Assembly: GCA_037190805.1 (NCBI GenBank)
Contig: JBBCJR010000028.1
Span: 1 to 30,782 of the forward strand
Reading direction: 5' to 3'
DNA from: JBBCJR01 sp037190805
Lineage (GTDB): Bacteria; Pseudomonadota; Alphaproteobacteria; Sphingomonadales; Sphingomonadaceae
DNA: 30,782 nucleotides
Shown here: piece by piece, positions 1-8,374 of the stretch
Layout of the letters: the number at the start of each line of letters is the position of its first letter
Position numbering within the stretch: position 1 is the first letter of the stretch
Translations under genes and position numbers: made by a program
The notes under the pieces: generated by a model
Database searches by the model: none
What the model saw: only the letters and a program-made list of their open reading frames with translations
What the model was told of the DNA's origin: nothing

Positions 1-57
1 CAGTGGGGCGGCGGGGTTCTGCGGCGGGGCCACGTCCGTTTGTAGCTTCGAAATCTC

Positions 58-88
58 TTGAGCTTCTAGTTACTGGAACCCCTATATT
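58..88 (+). promoter_or_regulatory. MerR/CueR-type promoter with a 19-bp spacer
   Basis: A -35 element TTGAGC (58-63) and a -10 element TATATT (83-88) are separated by exactly 19 bp. This is the overlong spacer typical of promoters that MerR-family activators remodel. Inside the spacer is the imperfect dyad TTCTAG-TTA-CTGGAA. The next gene encodes a CueR-like regulator, so autoregulation and control of the downstream copper genes are likely. Spacing and dyad are seen; binding is inferred. Confidence 0.6.
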
Positions 89-114
89 GGGAGGGCAAGG
101 TCAGGAGATGCTCC

Positions 115-513
115 ATGAACATCGGGACAGCCGCCAGGCAATCGGGCCTGCCGCCCAAGACGATCCGCTACTATGAGGAGATCGGTCTGCTGACCGCCGA
201 CCGGGCTGCCAACGGGTACCGCGACTATTCCAGCGAGGACGTCCACAGGCTGCGCTTCGTCCAGCGGTCCCGCAGCCTCGGCTTCTCGGTCGAGGAATGT
301 CGCCAGCTGCTCTCCCTCTATACTGACCGGGACCGCGCCAGCGCGGATGTGAAGGCGATTGCCACCGAGAAGCTTGGCGAGATCGACCGCAAGATCGCGG
401 AACTGACCGGGTTGCGGGAGATGCTCGGGCATCTTGTCGAGAATTGTCACGGCGACGCCCGCCCGGACTGCCCGATCATCGACGGGCTCTCGGGAAGGTC
501 GCGCGACCATTAG
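115..513 (+). CDS. CueR-like copper-responsive MerR regulator
   Basis: This 132-residue protein is a MerR-family transcription regulator. The N-terminal winged helix (about 1-70) includes TIRYYEEIGLL. A dimerisation helix follows (about 75-108). The C-terminal metal loop has Cys111 and Cys119 in CHGDARPDCPII, the C-x7-C spacing of CueR, which senses Cu(I) with Cys112 and Cys120. Copper or silver is therefore the likely ligand, rather than mercury or zinc. It probably acts on the 19-bp-spacer promoter just upstream. The ATG has GGAG-like bases in front of it (aggagatgctcc). A small membrane protein and a c-type cytochrome follow on the same strand, suggesting a copper-handling cluster. Class is confident; the exact metal is inferred. 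Confidence 0.9.
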   Translation: MNIGTAARQSGLPPKTIRYYEEIGLLTADRAANGYRDYSSEDVHRLRFVQRSRSLGFSVEECRQLLSLYTDRDRASADVKAIATEKLGEIDRKIAELTGLREMLGHLVENCHGDARPDCPIIDGLSGRSRDH

Positions 514-533
514 AACCTCAGGGGACCGGAACG

Positions 534-641
534 ATGATGGGCGACGGCATGATGTGGGGAATGGGACTGTGGGGCCTTGTGGTCGCTGTCCTCGTGGTGC
601 TCGCCGTCGCGGCCCTCGTCAAATACATCTTCTTTCGCTGA
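534..641 (+). CDS. 35-residue single-pass membrane protein
   Basis: This very short gene begins with MMGDGMMWGMGLWG and continues as one hydrophobic helix (about residues 11-31), ending KYIFFR. The Met-rich, Gly-rich head followed by a single transmembrane helix resembles small membrane proteins seen beside copper genes. Methionines could bind Cu(I), but that is speculation. GGGGA lies about ten bases before the start. Its stop overlaps the start of the cytochrome gene (TGATG), which implies translational coupling. It is 20 bases downstream of the CueR-like regulator and probably co-transcribed with it. I recognise no named family. Confidence 0.7.
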   Translation: MMGDGMMWGMGLWGLVVAVLVVLAVAALVKYIFFR

Positions 642-1141
642 TGGCCTGGTCCTGGCGCAGATGGGCGCGCCGGATGCCGGCCAATCCGCTCTTGCCCGGT
701 CGGCATCTGATGCCTGCATTGGTCGTATTGATCGGGCTCATGCCGGTTCCCGCCGCGGCGTTCCTCCACGCTTCCGAGACGGACACCGACTCCGGCCGCG
801 CGCTTTACGTCGAGCACTGCGCGGCCTGCCACGGCGTCAATCTCGAGGGGCAACCCGACTGGCGCAGCCGTGACGCCAACGGCCTCTATCCTGCGCCGCC
901 CCATGACGAGACCGGCCATACATGGCACCACGATGATGCGATGCTCATCGACTACATCACGCGAGGCGGTCAGGCCGTCCTGGACGACGTGGGCGTGACC
1001 TTCACGTCGGGCATGCCGGGCTTCGGCTCGATACTGGCCCATGGCGAGATCGAAGCCATCCTCGACTACATCAAGTCGACCTGGCCCGAACACATTCGCG
1101 ACGCGCAGGCGCAGCGGTCCAACGCGGTCGCTGCAGACTGA
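641..1141 (+). CDS. Exported c-type cytochrome
   Basis: This 166-residue protein starts with a basic segment and a hydrophobic stretch ending PVPAAA (about residues 22-40), a probable signal peptide or anchor for the periplasm. A single haem-binding motif CAACH (Cys60, Cys63, His64) follows, with a candidate axial Met125 in SGMPGFG. This is the layout of a class I mono-haem cytochrome c. The region near 84-97 is His-rich (PPHDETGHTWHHDD), which may give extra metal-binding capacity. It is coupled to the small membrane protein by a TGATG overlap. Its role with the copper regulator could be electron transfer during copper stress, but this is inferred from position only. A second possible start is Met12. 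Confidence 0.85.
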   Translation: MAWSWRRWARRMPANPLLPGRHLMPALVVLIGLMPVPAAAFLHASETDTDSGRALYVEHCAACHGVNLEGQPDWRSRDANGLYPAPPHDETGHTWHHDDAMLIDYITRGGQAVLDDVGVTFTSGMPGFGSILAHGEIEAILDYIKSTWPEHIRDAQAQRSNAVAAD

Positions 1142-1161
1142 CGGTTTTCCGCACCCGTCAG
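1138..1161. terminator. Hairpin between two convergent stop codons
   Basis: CTGACGG (1138-1144) and CCGTCAG (1155-1161) form a perfect 7-bp stem with a 10-base loop. The hairpin spans the stop codon of the cytochrome gene and, on the other strand, the stop of the methyltransferase remnant. There is no T tract on either side, so it may be a weak bidirectional terminator or mRNA end stabiliser. Confidence 0.35.
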
Positions 1162-1510
1162 ACCTTCCGAAAGAGCCCGAAGTGGAACCGCTGCACGCTG
1201 CCCCACGGCGTGCGGTGTTCGTGGCTCAGCGATCGGACGAGCCGATAGGCGCTACCTAGCCGTTCCGAAAGCAGGGCCGCATCATAGCGCGCGACCGGCA
1301 AACCGCTGCACGAGGTCGGGCCATCTGACGCGAATGTTCCGATGATGGCGTGGCCGCCGGGGACAAGGGCCCGATCCATGCCCCGCAGATAGGCGTCCTG
1401 ATCGGAAGCCTCGGTCAGGAAATGGAACGCGGCCCGATCATGCCAGACGTCGAAGCGGCCGGAGGGCTGCCAGTGCAGGACGTTCGCCACCACCCACTCA
1501 GCTGCATCGG
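1158..1510 (-). pseudogene. C-terminal fragment of a SAM-dependent methyltransferase
   Basis: About 115 codons survive. The text AEWVVANVLHWQP, then RFDVWHDRAAFHFLTE, then the GGHAIIGTFA strand matches the second half of a class I SAM-dependent methyltransferase of the type annotated as a trans-aconitate or small-molecule methyltransferase. The N-terminal glycine-rich SAM-binding motif is absent. At about 1508-1515 the reading gives way to an unrelated transporter fragment, so the gene has lost its 5' half. The 3' end looks intact, with its stop at 1158-1160. Substrate cannot be told. Confidence 0.6.
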
Positions 1511-2204
1511 TGTCAGACTGGCCATGACCACCATGCCGAAGCCATCGACCAGCGCGTTGCGGCTGCGCAGGACCGAGGCCAGTCCGATCCCGAGCGCCAG
1601 CATCAGCGGGATGTTGATGGCCGAGGTTGCAGCGGTGCCAAAGTCCAGCGCCACGGCAACGAAGGGGGCATCGGTGAGCGCTGCGATCACGGCGATCACG
1701 CCGTAGCCCGGCAGCACCAGCCAGATCAGCGGCCAGCCCTTGAGGATGCGCCAGACCCCCAGCATCAGTGCCAGCCCCAGCTCGAACGCCACGCCGTAGC
1801 GTATCTGCGCGGTAAGAGCCGCCAGCTGGGTCTCGGTTGCCGGGAAATCGGGATCGGCAACCATGGCACTCGCCGCCTGCGCGGCAACGGCTGCCAATGC
1901 AGGCTCGGCCACGGTGCTGCCGAAGCCGAGGGCGAAGGCAAACCTCATCAGCCAGGCGGGATGGCCGCGCCGCGCCATGGCATCGGCCAGCGCCTCGCCG
2001 ATGGGGAGGAGGCTCATCTCCAGTCCGCGCACCAGCAGCGTAAGGCCAATCAGGATCGCAACCAACCCCGCCAGCAGGCCCGCCGGGTCATCGGGCCAAA
2101 CCCCCAGCACCAGCCCCTGAAACAGCGCGATGGTCACAAGGATCGGCGCCATGTCACGCCAGGGTTGCGAGCAGGGCCAGGGCAAGAGGTTGCAGTGCGT
2201 GCAT
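1508..2204 (-). pseudogene. Frameshifted, truncated DUF1538-type membrane protein
   Basis: The reading from MAPILVTIALFQG through GVWPDDPAGLLAG, GLEMSLLPIGEAL and FALGFGSTVAEPAL to LVDGFGMVVMASLTPM looks like a DUF1538 polytopic membrane protein, which I recognise only at family level. It seems broken at both ends. A plausible start at 2204 reads MHALQPLALALLAT and then terminates. Removing one base from the GGG run at 2162-2164 would join it to WRDMAPILV. At the other end the family sequence stops abruptly at about 1510 and runs into the methyltransferase fragment. So I see one single-base frameshift plus one deletion junction. Internal initiation at 2152 is possible, but the product would still lack its C-terminus. 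Confidence 0.6.
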
Positions 2205-2292
2205 GCGTTCCAGGCGCTTTCGGGTTTTCTCGATTTTGTTTCAATGCAATACTGCCAAGAAGCCCGATAATTGACCAGAAGCCCGGACGCCC

Positions 2293-3147
2293 ATGCTGAA
2301 ATCCATCCTCGTCGCCTCTGACCTCTCGTCCCGCTCGAAACCCGCCGTCCAGCGCGGGGTGCAGCTTGCCGAGGGTTCCGGTGCGGCGCTCTGCATCCTG
2401 CATGTGGTCGAGGATGACTTGCTCGAAGACCGGATGCGCAATGAGATCCGGAGCGCCGAGGATTATCTGACAAAGCACGTCACGGGCTTCGGCAAGCCGC
2501 CCGCCTGCAATGTCGCAGTGGCCACGGGCCACGCCTTCCATGTCATCGGGGAAGAGGCGCGCGCTCGCGAGGCCGATCTGATCGTCATGGGGGCGCATCG
2601 GCGGCAGTTCCTGCGCGATGTCTTCGTCGGCACGACGATCGAGCGTGTCACCCGCACGGCGGGGCGACCGGTGCTGATGGCGAACTCCAAGACCGGTGAG
2701 CGCTGGCGCAAGGTGTTCATAGCAACGGACATGTCCGAGGCCTCGGGCCACGCGGCGCGCAAGGCGCATGCGCTTGGTCTGCTGGAGAATGCCGATGTCT
2801 CTTTCGTGCATGGTTATGCGCCGATCACACGGCAGATGATGACGCATGCCGGCATCCCGGCCGAGCGCGTTCATCAGGAAGCCGAGCGCGAGTTCCAGTC
2901 AACGCGTCGCGAGCTTGGCCAGTTCATTCAGGGCCTCGACCTTGGTGAGTTGAACTACAACGCCCGCATCATCGAGGGCGTTGGCGCCGATGCCATCTCC
3001 GGTCTGGTGGAACAGGCAAAACCCGATCTGCTGGTGATCGGCACGCGCGGGCTCTCGGGGATCAGGCGCCTGTTCCTGGGCAGCGTGGCGCAGGAGCTGA
3101 TGGGCAGCGTCGAGATCGACGTGCTCGCAGTTCCGCCACAGGCATGA
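2293..3147 (+). CDS. Tandem universal stress protein (UspA family)
   Basis: This 284-residue protein holds two universal stress protein domains, about 1-130 and 140-284. Both begin with the family's first strand (SILVASDLS and KVFIATDMS). The second domain keeps the ATP-binding signature G-x2-G-x9-G-S in GTRGLSGIRRLFLGS. In the first the equivalent GAHRRQFLRDVFVGT lacks the second glycine, so nucleotide binding may be confined to one domain. Such proteins act in the cytoplasm during starvation, oxidative or envelope stress. It lies 56 bases upstream of a transporter gene with regulatory RCK_C domains and may form an operon with it. The start follows a divergent intergenic region with no strong Shine-Dalgarno sequence. 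Confidence 0.9.
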   Translation: MLKSILVASDLSSRSKPAVQRGVQLAEGSGAALCILHVVEDDLLEDRMRNEIRSAEDYLTKHVTGFGKPPACNVAVATGHAFHVIGEEARAREADLIVMGAHRRQFLRDVFVGTTIERVTRTAGRPVLMANSKTGERWRKVFIATDMSEASGHAARKAHALGLLENADVSFVHGYAPITRQMMTHAGIPAERVHQEAEREFQSTRRELGQFIQGLDLGELNYNARIIEGVGADAISGLVEQAKPDLLVIGTRGLSGIRRLFLGSVAQELMGSVEIDVLAVPPQA

Positions 3148-3203
3148 TCTGCGCCATCACACATATCCCAAACTGCACCGCACCACTGCGCGAGGTCTAG
3201 TTG

Positions 3204-5033
3204 ATGTCCCCCCTCGCGATGGTGCTGGCCCTGCTGGGCGCGGCGGTGGTCATGTTCGCGCTCAACCGGCCGCGCATGGATGTGGTGGCAGTGATCATGA
3301 TGGTCGCGCTGCCGATGACAGGCGTGATCAGCATGTCCGAGGCGTTGGTGGGCCTGTCGGACCCGAACATCGTGCTGATCGCAGCCCTGTTCGTGATCGG
3401 CGAGGCGCTGGTGCGCACCGGCGTTGCGCAGCGTCTGGGCGATTGGCTGACCGCACGCGCCGGTGCCAGCGAGGCGAAGCTGATCTTCCTTCTGATGCTG
3501 ATCGTGGCCGCGGTGGGCTCGTTCATGTCCTCGACCGGCGTCGTCGCGATCTTCATCCCCATCGTCCTGCGCATCGCCCGCAACGCACGCATTCCGGCGG
3601 GCCGGTTGATGATGCCGCTCTCGATGGCCGCGCTGATCAGCGGGATGATGACGCTGGTCGCCACCGCGCCCAATCTGGTCGTGCATTCCGAACTGATGCG
3701 GCAGGGGCACGAGGGCTTCAGCTTCTTCGCCTTCACACCCTTTGGCGTGCCGATCCTTGTGCTGGCCATCCTTTACATGCTGGTCGCGCGCCGCTTCCTT
3801 GCGCCGGGTCCGGCGCCTGAATTGCCCGAGCGAGCCGCCCTGACGGGCTGGGTTGCAGATTACGGCCTTGCAGGCCGAGAGCACCGGCTGCAACTGCGCG
3901 CGGGGTCCGACCTTGCCGGCAAGCGGCTAGATACCCTGGACCTGCGCGCCAGCGCGGGCATCAACATCGTCGCCATCGAGCGCGGCAGCCGATTCCGGCG
4001 CAAGCTGATCCAGCCCCGCGCCGAGACGGTGCTGGAAGCTGGCGACATCCTGCTGATCGACCAGCGCGCGAACGGCACATCGAGCTTCGATCTGGACGCT
4101 TTCGCGCGGGCGCATGATCTGATCGCGCTGCCGGTCTCGGGGCGGTGGTTCACAGACACGGCGCAGGAAATCGGCATGGCGCAGATCATCGTGCCGCCGA
4201 CGTCGCGCCTGATCGGCAAGACGGTCTCGCAGGCCCGGTTCCGCAGCACCCATGACCTCTCGGTGATCGGCATGAAGCACGGCACGAAACCCGTGCCCGA
4301 CAGCGTGATCGACGAGCCGCTGCGCCCTGGCGACACGCTGCTGACCGTCGGTCCCTGGCGCGCGATCCGCAAGCTGGCGGACGAGCGGCGCGATCTGGTG
4401 CTGCTCGATCTGCCCGCCGAATCCGACGAGGCCGTGCCCGCCCGCCACCGCGCCCCGCTGGCCGTGGGCGTGCTGGCGCTGGTGGTGGTGCTGATGGTCT
4501 GGGGGATCGTGCCGAATGTGCAGGCGGCGCTGTTCGGCTGCCTGCTGCTGGGCCTGTTTCGCTGCATCGACATGGCGTGCGCCTATCGCTCGATCCACTG
4601 GCAGAGCCTCATCCTGATCGTGGGCATGCTGCCCTTCTCGCTGGCGCTGCAGCGCACCGGCGGGGTCGATATCGCGGCGCAGGCGCTGCTCGGTGCGCTG
4701 GATGGTGCCTCGCCCCGGCTGGTGCTGGCGGCGATCTTCGCGGTCACCGGGCTGCTGGGGCTCTTCATCTCCAACACCGCAACGGCCGTTCTGATGGCCC
4801 CCGTTGCGCTGGCCGTCGCCAGCGCGCTGGACGCCTCGCCCTATCCCTTCGCGATGACAGTCGCGCTGGCGGCCTCGGCTGCCTTCATGACCCCTGTCTC
4901 CTCGCCGGTGAACACGCTCGTGGTGGGGCCGGGCAACTACCGGTTCGCAGATTTCCTGCGGATCGGCGTGCCTTTCGCGTTGATCTGCATGGCCGCGAAT
5001 GTGGCGCTGGTGCCGCTCGTGCTGCCTTTCTAG
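3204..5033 (+). CDS. SLC13-type anion transporter with two RCK_C domains
   Basis: This 609-residue membrane protein has transmembrane blocks at both ends (about 1-200 and 415-609) and a soluble middle. The N-terminal half contains FMSSTGVVAIFIPIV and ATAPNLVV, and the C-terminal half LFISNTATAVLMAPVALA with SSPVNTLV. These are the paired re-entrant substrate regions of the SLC13/divalent anion:Na+ symporter (ArsB/NhaD-like) superfamily. The middle carries two RCK_C (TrkA-C) domains, about 225-290 and 330-395, the usual insert in bacterial members annotated as SLC13 family permeases. Substrate (sulfate, dicarboxylate or other anion) cannot be read from the sequence. GAGG lies eight bases before the ATG; a TTG codon immediately precedes it. 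Confidence 0.88.
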   Translation: MSPLAMVLALLGAAVVMFALNRPRMDVVAVIMMVALPMTGVISMSEALVGLSDPNIVLIAALFVIGEALVRTGVAQRLGDWLTARAGASEAKLIFLLMLIVAAVGSFMSSTGVVAIFIPIVLRIARNARIPAGRLMMPLSMAALISGMMTLVATAPNLVVHSELMRQGHEGFSFFAFTPFGVPILVLAILYMLVARRFLAPGPAPELPERAALTGWVADYGLAGREHRLQLRAGSDLAGKRLDTLDLRASAGINIVAIERGSRFRRKLIQPRAETVLEAGDILLIDQRANGTSSFDLDAFARAHDLIALPVSGRWFTDTAQEIGMAQIIVPPTSRLIGKTVSQARFRSTHDLSVIGMKHGTKPVPDSVIDEPLRPGDTLLTVGPWRAIRKLADERRDLVLLDLPAESDEAVPARHRAPLAVGVLALVVVLMVWGIVPNVQAALFGCLLLGLFRCIDMACAYRSIHWQSLILIVGMLPFSLALQRTGGVDIAAQALLGALDGASPRLVLAAIFAVTGLLGLFISNTATAVLMAPVALAVASALDASPYPFAMTVALAASAAFMTPVSSPVNTLVVGPGNYRFADFLRIGVPFALICMAANVALVPLVLPF

Positions 5034-5454
5034 CGACGATGCCCCAGGCCAGAAGACTGCCAGAGGGTGGAGAAGGTTGGATATCAGGCCCGTCCCCTCC
5101 GCCATTTCCCTTCAAGGAAGGTTTCTCCCCATCCGGCAGCGGCCGAATTTTCTCGTTGTTTTCGAGGGTTATGCGGGTGGGGCTTGCACTGGCGTCCTCG
5201 CCACAGCAGCCGGACACGCTCTCTTGAGCCCGATATTCTCCGGACCTCTCCACTGCGCGATTTCGGTGCAGAGCCTGTAAGTATCGGAATTTTATAGACT
5301 GTTTTCTTGGGCAAGCTCTACATTTCGACGCCAGTGGCACTTGTGAAAAGGAACAGAAATCCAACCCTTTCCCTCCCCCTCCAGCCTCGCAAATCCCTTC
5401 CAGCATTGAGAATTTCCGGCAACGACGGCATCCTGTCGCTGAAGGAGTCTATAC
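5034..5454. other. 421-base region without a convincing gene
   Basis: No reading frame here resembles a protein. A small hairpin CCTTC-AAG-GAAGG (5109-5121) followed by TTTCTC lies about 75 bases after the transporter stop and could be a weak terminator. Two related pyrimidine/purine-rich segments in opposite orientation (AAGGTTGGAT near 5070 and ATCCAACCCTT near 5363) may be traces of a lost insertion, but are too short to prove it. This gap probably marks the border between host-like DNA and the restriction-modification island. GAAGGAG at its end is the ribosome binding site of the next gene. Confidence 0.4.
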
Positions 5455-5721
5455 ATGACGGAACCGGACCTCGACACCGACAAGCTCGACGACGCGGCGC
5501 TGGCGATCCTCAGCCTGACGCTGCATGACGGCAATCGCGTCTGGAAAGGGCTCGACTGGTCCATCACCGACCGGCTGCACGAGAAAGGGCTGATCCACGA
5601 TCCCGTCGGCAAGACGAAGTCGCTGGCCCTGACGGAGGCCGGACTGGCCCGAGCGGAGGCGGCTCTCGCCGAGTTGTTCATGAGGCCGCAATCGAACGAT
5701 ACACAAGGGTCCGCCCCATGA
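5455..5721 (+). CDS. Small DUF6429-like protein
   Basis: This 88-residue protein contains LDDAALAILSLTLHDG, then VWKGLDWSITDRLHEKGLI and TKSLALTEAGLARAEAAL. I associate this arrangement with the DUF6429 family, which has a winged-helix-like look (helix, helix, then a LTEAGLARAE helix as at the end of a MarR/PadR-type wing). DNA binding is possible but unproven. It has a good ribosome binding site (GAAGGAG seven bases before ATG) and overlaps the next gene by ATGA, so the two are co-translated. It sits just upstream of a restriction-modification module. Confidence 0.75.
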   Translation: MTEPDLDTDKLDDAALAILSLTLHDGNRVWKGLDWSITDRLHEKGLIHDPVGKTKSLALTEAGLARAEAALAELFMRPQSNDTQGSAP

Positions 5722-6092
5722 AGCCAGCCGACGAGGCGCGCATCGCCGCCCGGTTGGCGAAACTGATGGCGATGATCTGTGTGCGCAACACGGGGATCGA
5801 GGAATTGCACGCCGGGACCGTCCCGGTCACTCACACGGGCGACTATTCGGACGTTTTCATCACCGATGCCGACGGCCGCCAGATTCCATGGTCTGACGCG
5901 TCCCATCTCGACGACGGCCAGATGCAAAGCCTGATGCGACAGATCGTCGACCGGCTCTACACCTTTCACATCAAGGCTGACGACCCGGAGTTTCGCGACC
6001 ACCTCGACCGTTGGCTGGCCGTCGCCGAACGATGGAACGAGCCGCAGTTTGACAAGGCTTTTGTCGAGATCGTAAGTCGACCGCAACGCTGA
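5718..6092 (+). CDS. Hypothetical protein, 124 residues
   Basis: I do not recognise a family. The product is soluble, with helical ends (KPADEARIAARLAKLMAM at the start, FRDHLDRWLAVAERW near the end). The middle holds short strands around HTGDYSDVFITDADGR and PWSDASHLDDG. No signal peptide or catalytic motif is apparent. Its ATG overlaps the TGA of the DUF6429-like gene, so the pair form one unit. The endonuclease gene begins 115 bases downstream on the same strand. A regulatory or accessory role for the restriction module is conceivable from position only. Confidence 0.65.
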   Translation: MKPADEARIAARLAKLMAMICVRNTGIEELHAGTVPVTHTGDYSDVFITDADGRQIPWSDASHLDDGQMQSLMRQIVDRLYTFHIKADDPEFRDHLDRWLAVAERWNEPQFDKAFVEIVSRPQR

Positions 6093-6207
6093 ACGCCCCA
6101 ATCGTTTCGGCGCGCTCGAAGGCATGAAACCGGCCCTAATCGAAAGGGATTGAACGTCGCACTCGCTTCGGGCGATTATCTTTCCGGATAGTCGGAAGGC
6201 GCGCAGG

Positions 6208-7050
6208 TTGGCACGATCGCAGAAAACGAAAGTCGTCGAACATCTGTTTGACAAGTATTGGAACGTATCGACGGGCGCGCTCGAAAAAAGCCTGATGAGT
6301 CTCGACGACGTCGCGCAGGCCATTCGCGAGTGCAACGATCTTTACGGCTCGACGCTTAGCGACCGCAATCCTGCGAATTTCATGAAAGATCTGCTGCGCG
6401 GAGCCAATGCCTCCAGCAACTGGCCGACTTCGGTCGCGGCCAAACGCTTCGCCGCGGTCCAGCGGACCGGCGACGGAGAGTGCTTCGAGTTCATACCCTA
6501 CCGACCGGGACAGACCGAGCCGTTCCCCGATGCGTTCGGAGTTCGCGAAGATGCGCCGCGGTATCCAGTCCAGTCGATCAGTATTCCGCTCGTTACCAAG
6601 TCGCTGGGGCGTTCCGACGAAACCTGGTTGGTTCAGACTGCGATCAACCTGCGTGTTGTCGAGACCCATTTCGCGGTGGCAGCCGCGTTTCCATTGCTCG
6701 AACTTGCCCATCTTCAGATGGGGATCAAGCTGCGCTCGACCGAGATCGACGCCCTCTTTCTTGGCAAGACCGGCGATCCGCAACGCCCGGAATCCGTCCT
6801 GGTCACCTGCGAAGCGAAGCAGGCCAAGGACCCGCTTATTCAGAGTCAGATTATCAACCAGGTCCGTGCCTCCTTCGCGGAGGCGGAGGTGGACACGGTC
6901 GTTCCCATCGGTTTGCGGACGATCAAAGGCGTCGGGTTCTACCTGACCGAGTTCACTGCCGTGAAGCGGTCGGAAGCCTCGGCGCTGGAGGAATTGACCC
7001 TAGCCAGCGACGCCATCTACGAGTTGCGCCCCCCTGTGAAGGGCATATGA
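6208..7050 (+). CDS. Type II restriction endonuclease, PD-(D/E)XK fold (probable)
   Basis: This 280-residue protein lies beside an m5C methyltransferase and a Vsr gene, the standard context of a type II restriction enzyme. In its C-terminal half STEIDALFLG is followed about 15 residues later by VLVTCEAKQAKD. D in EIDAL and E-x-K in CEAK fit the D...ExK metal-binding core of PD-(D/E)XK nucleases. It would cut unmethylated DNA at the site protected by the neighbouring methyltransferase; the site cannot be deduced. The start codon is TTG with GGAAGG eight bases before it, consistent with limited translation. The last 51 bases overlap the end of the methyltransferase gene on the other strand. No controller (C) protein gene is visible. 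Confidence 0.75.
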   Translation: MARSQKTKVVEHLFDKYWNVSTGALEKSLMSLDDVAQAIRECNDLYGSTLSDRNPANFMKDLLRGANASSNWPTSVAAKRFAAVQRTGDGECFEFIPYRPGQTEPFPDAFGVREDAPRYPVQSISIPLVTKSLGRSDETWLVQTAINLRVVETHFAVAAAFPLLELAHLQMGIKLRSTEIDALFLGKTGDPQRPESVLVTCEAKQAKDPLIQSQIINQVRASFAEAEVDTVVPIGLRTIKGVGFYLTEFTAVKRSEASALEELTLASDAIYELRPPVKGI

Positions 7051-8313
7051 AGCCTCGATCTCTTCCTGTTTCCGCTTTCGCGCACCGCTCTTCTTGTCGC
7101 GGCGTCCGATAGGGTTCTGGATGTCGAAATACGCAGCGGCCTCGGTGTTCCCCATACTCAAGAGCTTTTCGTCGCCGAGATCCACAGCCTCGGTCGGTCG
7201 CGTGGGGCGGACCCCCAGCGCAGCGATAACGACACTGGCCACCGCGCGCGCCAGCGGAGGCGGCACTGAGTTGCCGATCTGGCGAGCGCCATGCCATTTG
7301 GTGACGTTGAAGCGAAACCAGTCTGGAAAGCCGTGAAGGCGCGCCATTTCGCGCACAGTTACGCACCGGTCGAACGCGTAGTGAATCGGTCTCGGGCTAG
7401 TGAACGCGCCACGAGCAGAATCCGTCCCCGCTCTCAGCGTATTCGAAACGCCGTCGGCCGGCAGCTTGAACAAACGCGAGATCGGTTCCACGCGACCCTG
7501 TTCCGTTTCGCGAAAGCGACGACGGGAAATCTCGGTGTGTTCGGTACGTGCGCTGGAGGTCAGTTTCTTCGGATCCCAATTCCGAGGGTGGCCAAACGCC
7601 CATGCGTCGTTGCCAAGGCCCCGTAGCGGCTCGGCGTAGGCGCTGGGCTTTCCGAAGGCCGCTGTCTTGATGGAGTCGGAATTTCGAAGGCGCTCGAACT
7701 CCTCTGCGTTTGGAAGATCGGCAAGAGCGTCCTGACAGGTCGGGCGTTCTGCGATTGCCTTGGGGTAGTCCGGAAGAGAGCGGCCCTTCTTTGCACCCAT
7801 CAAAATCAAGCGCTGACGATCCTGCGGCACACCATAGTCAGCCGCGTTCAGAACCCGCCAGTCGCGTTGGACGGAATAGCCGATTTCTTCGAATTCCTCG
7901 ATCAGTTCGAAAAGGAACTTTCGGTGCTTGCCGACAGTCAGCCCCTTCACGTTCTCGAAAACGAAGTAGTTCGAATCGAGTTCGCGAACCAAACGTACGA
8001 AATCCTTTACCAGCGCGTTTCGCGGGTCGTCGAGCGCGCGCTGCCCGATCAATGAGAACCCCTGACATGGAGCTCCGCCGAACACGACATCGACCGTCCG
8101 ATCGACAATCCCGGCCTCGGCGCGGATATCCTCGCCCGAGACGTCCGTCACCGATCGAGGGATGACCGCGCAGTCCGGGAAATTGAACTTGTGGACCGCC
8201 GCGTGAACGGGATCGATCTCGACGGCGGCAACGACATCGAAACCGGCCTGCTCGAAGCCGAGGCTCATACCGCCCGCGCCCGAGAACAAATCGATTCCAA
8301 TCGGTCTTGCCAT
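7000..8313 (-). CDS. DNA (cytosine-5)-methyltransferase of a type II R-M system
   Basis: This 437-residue m5C methyltransferase shows its motifs in canonical order. Motif I is DLFSGAGGMSLGFEQAG. Motif IV is GGAPCQGFSLIG with the catalytic cysteine. Motif VI is FVFENVKGL, motif VIII is PQDRQRLILMGA, and motif X is RQIGNSVPPPLARAV. The variable target-recognition part lies between VIII and IX. It transfers a methyl group from SAM to C5 of cytosine and would protect the host against the endonuclease at 6208-7050. The start at 8313 has GGAGG seven bases upstream. The vsr gene ends 61 bases upstream on the same strand, so vsr and this gene are probably one transcript. Its 3' end overlaps the endonuclease gene tail to tail by 51 bases. 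Confidence 0.93.
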   Translation of the reverse strand: MARPIGIDLFSGAGGMSLGFEQAGFDVVAAVEIDPVHAAVHKFNFPDCAVIPRSVTDVSGEDIRAEAGIVDRTVDVVFGGAPCQGFSLIGQRALDDPRNALVKDFVRLVRELDSNYFVFENVKGLTVGKHRKFLFELIEEFEEIGYSVQRDWRVLNAADYGVPQDRQRLILMGAKKGRSLPDYPKAIAERPTCQDALADLPNAEEFERLRNSDSIKTAAFGKPSAYAEPLRGLGNDAWAFGHPRNWDPKKLTSSARTEHTEISRRRFRETEQGRVEPISRLFKLPADGVSNTLRAGTDSARGAFTSPRPIHYAFDRCVTVREMARLHGFPDWFRFNVTKWHGARQIGNSVPPPLARAVASVVIAALGVRPTRPTEAVDLGDEKLLSMGNTEAAAYFDIQNPIGRRDKKSGARKRKQEEIEASYALHRGAQLVDGVAG

Positions 8314-8374
8314 GCCGCCGCCTCCAACGTTTTCGCCCAACATATCGGTGTGTCGCTCGCTTGACCAGCGAATC

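Noticed and set aside
5069..5370. Terminal inverted repeats of an insertion sequence
   Set aside because: Matching segments are about ten bases and imperfect, with no transposase reading between them.
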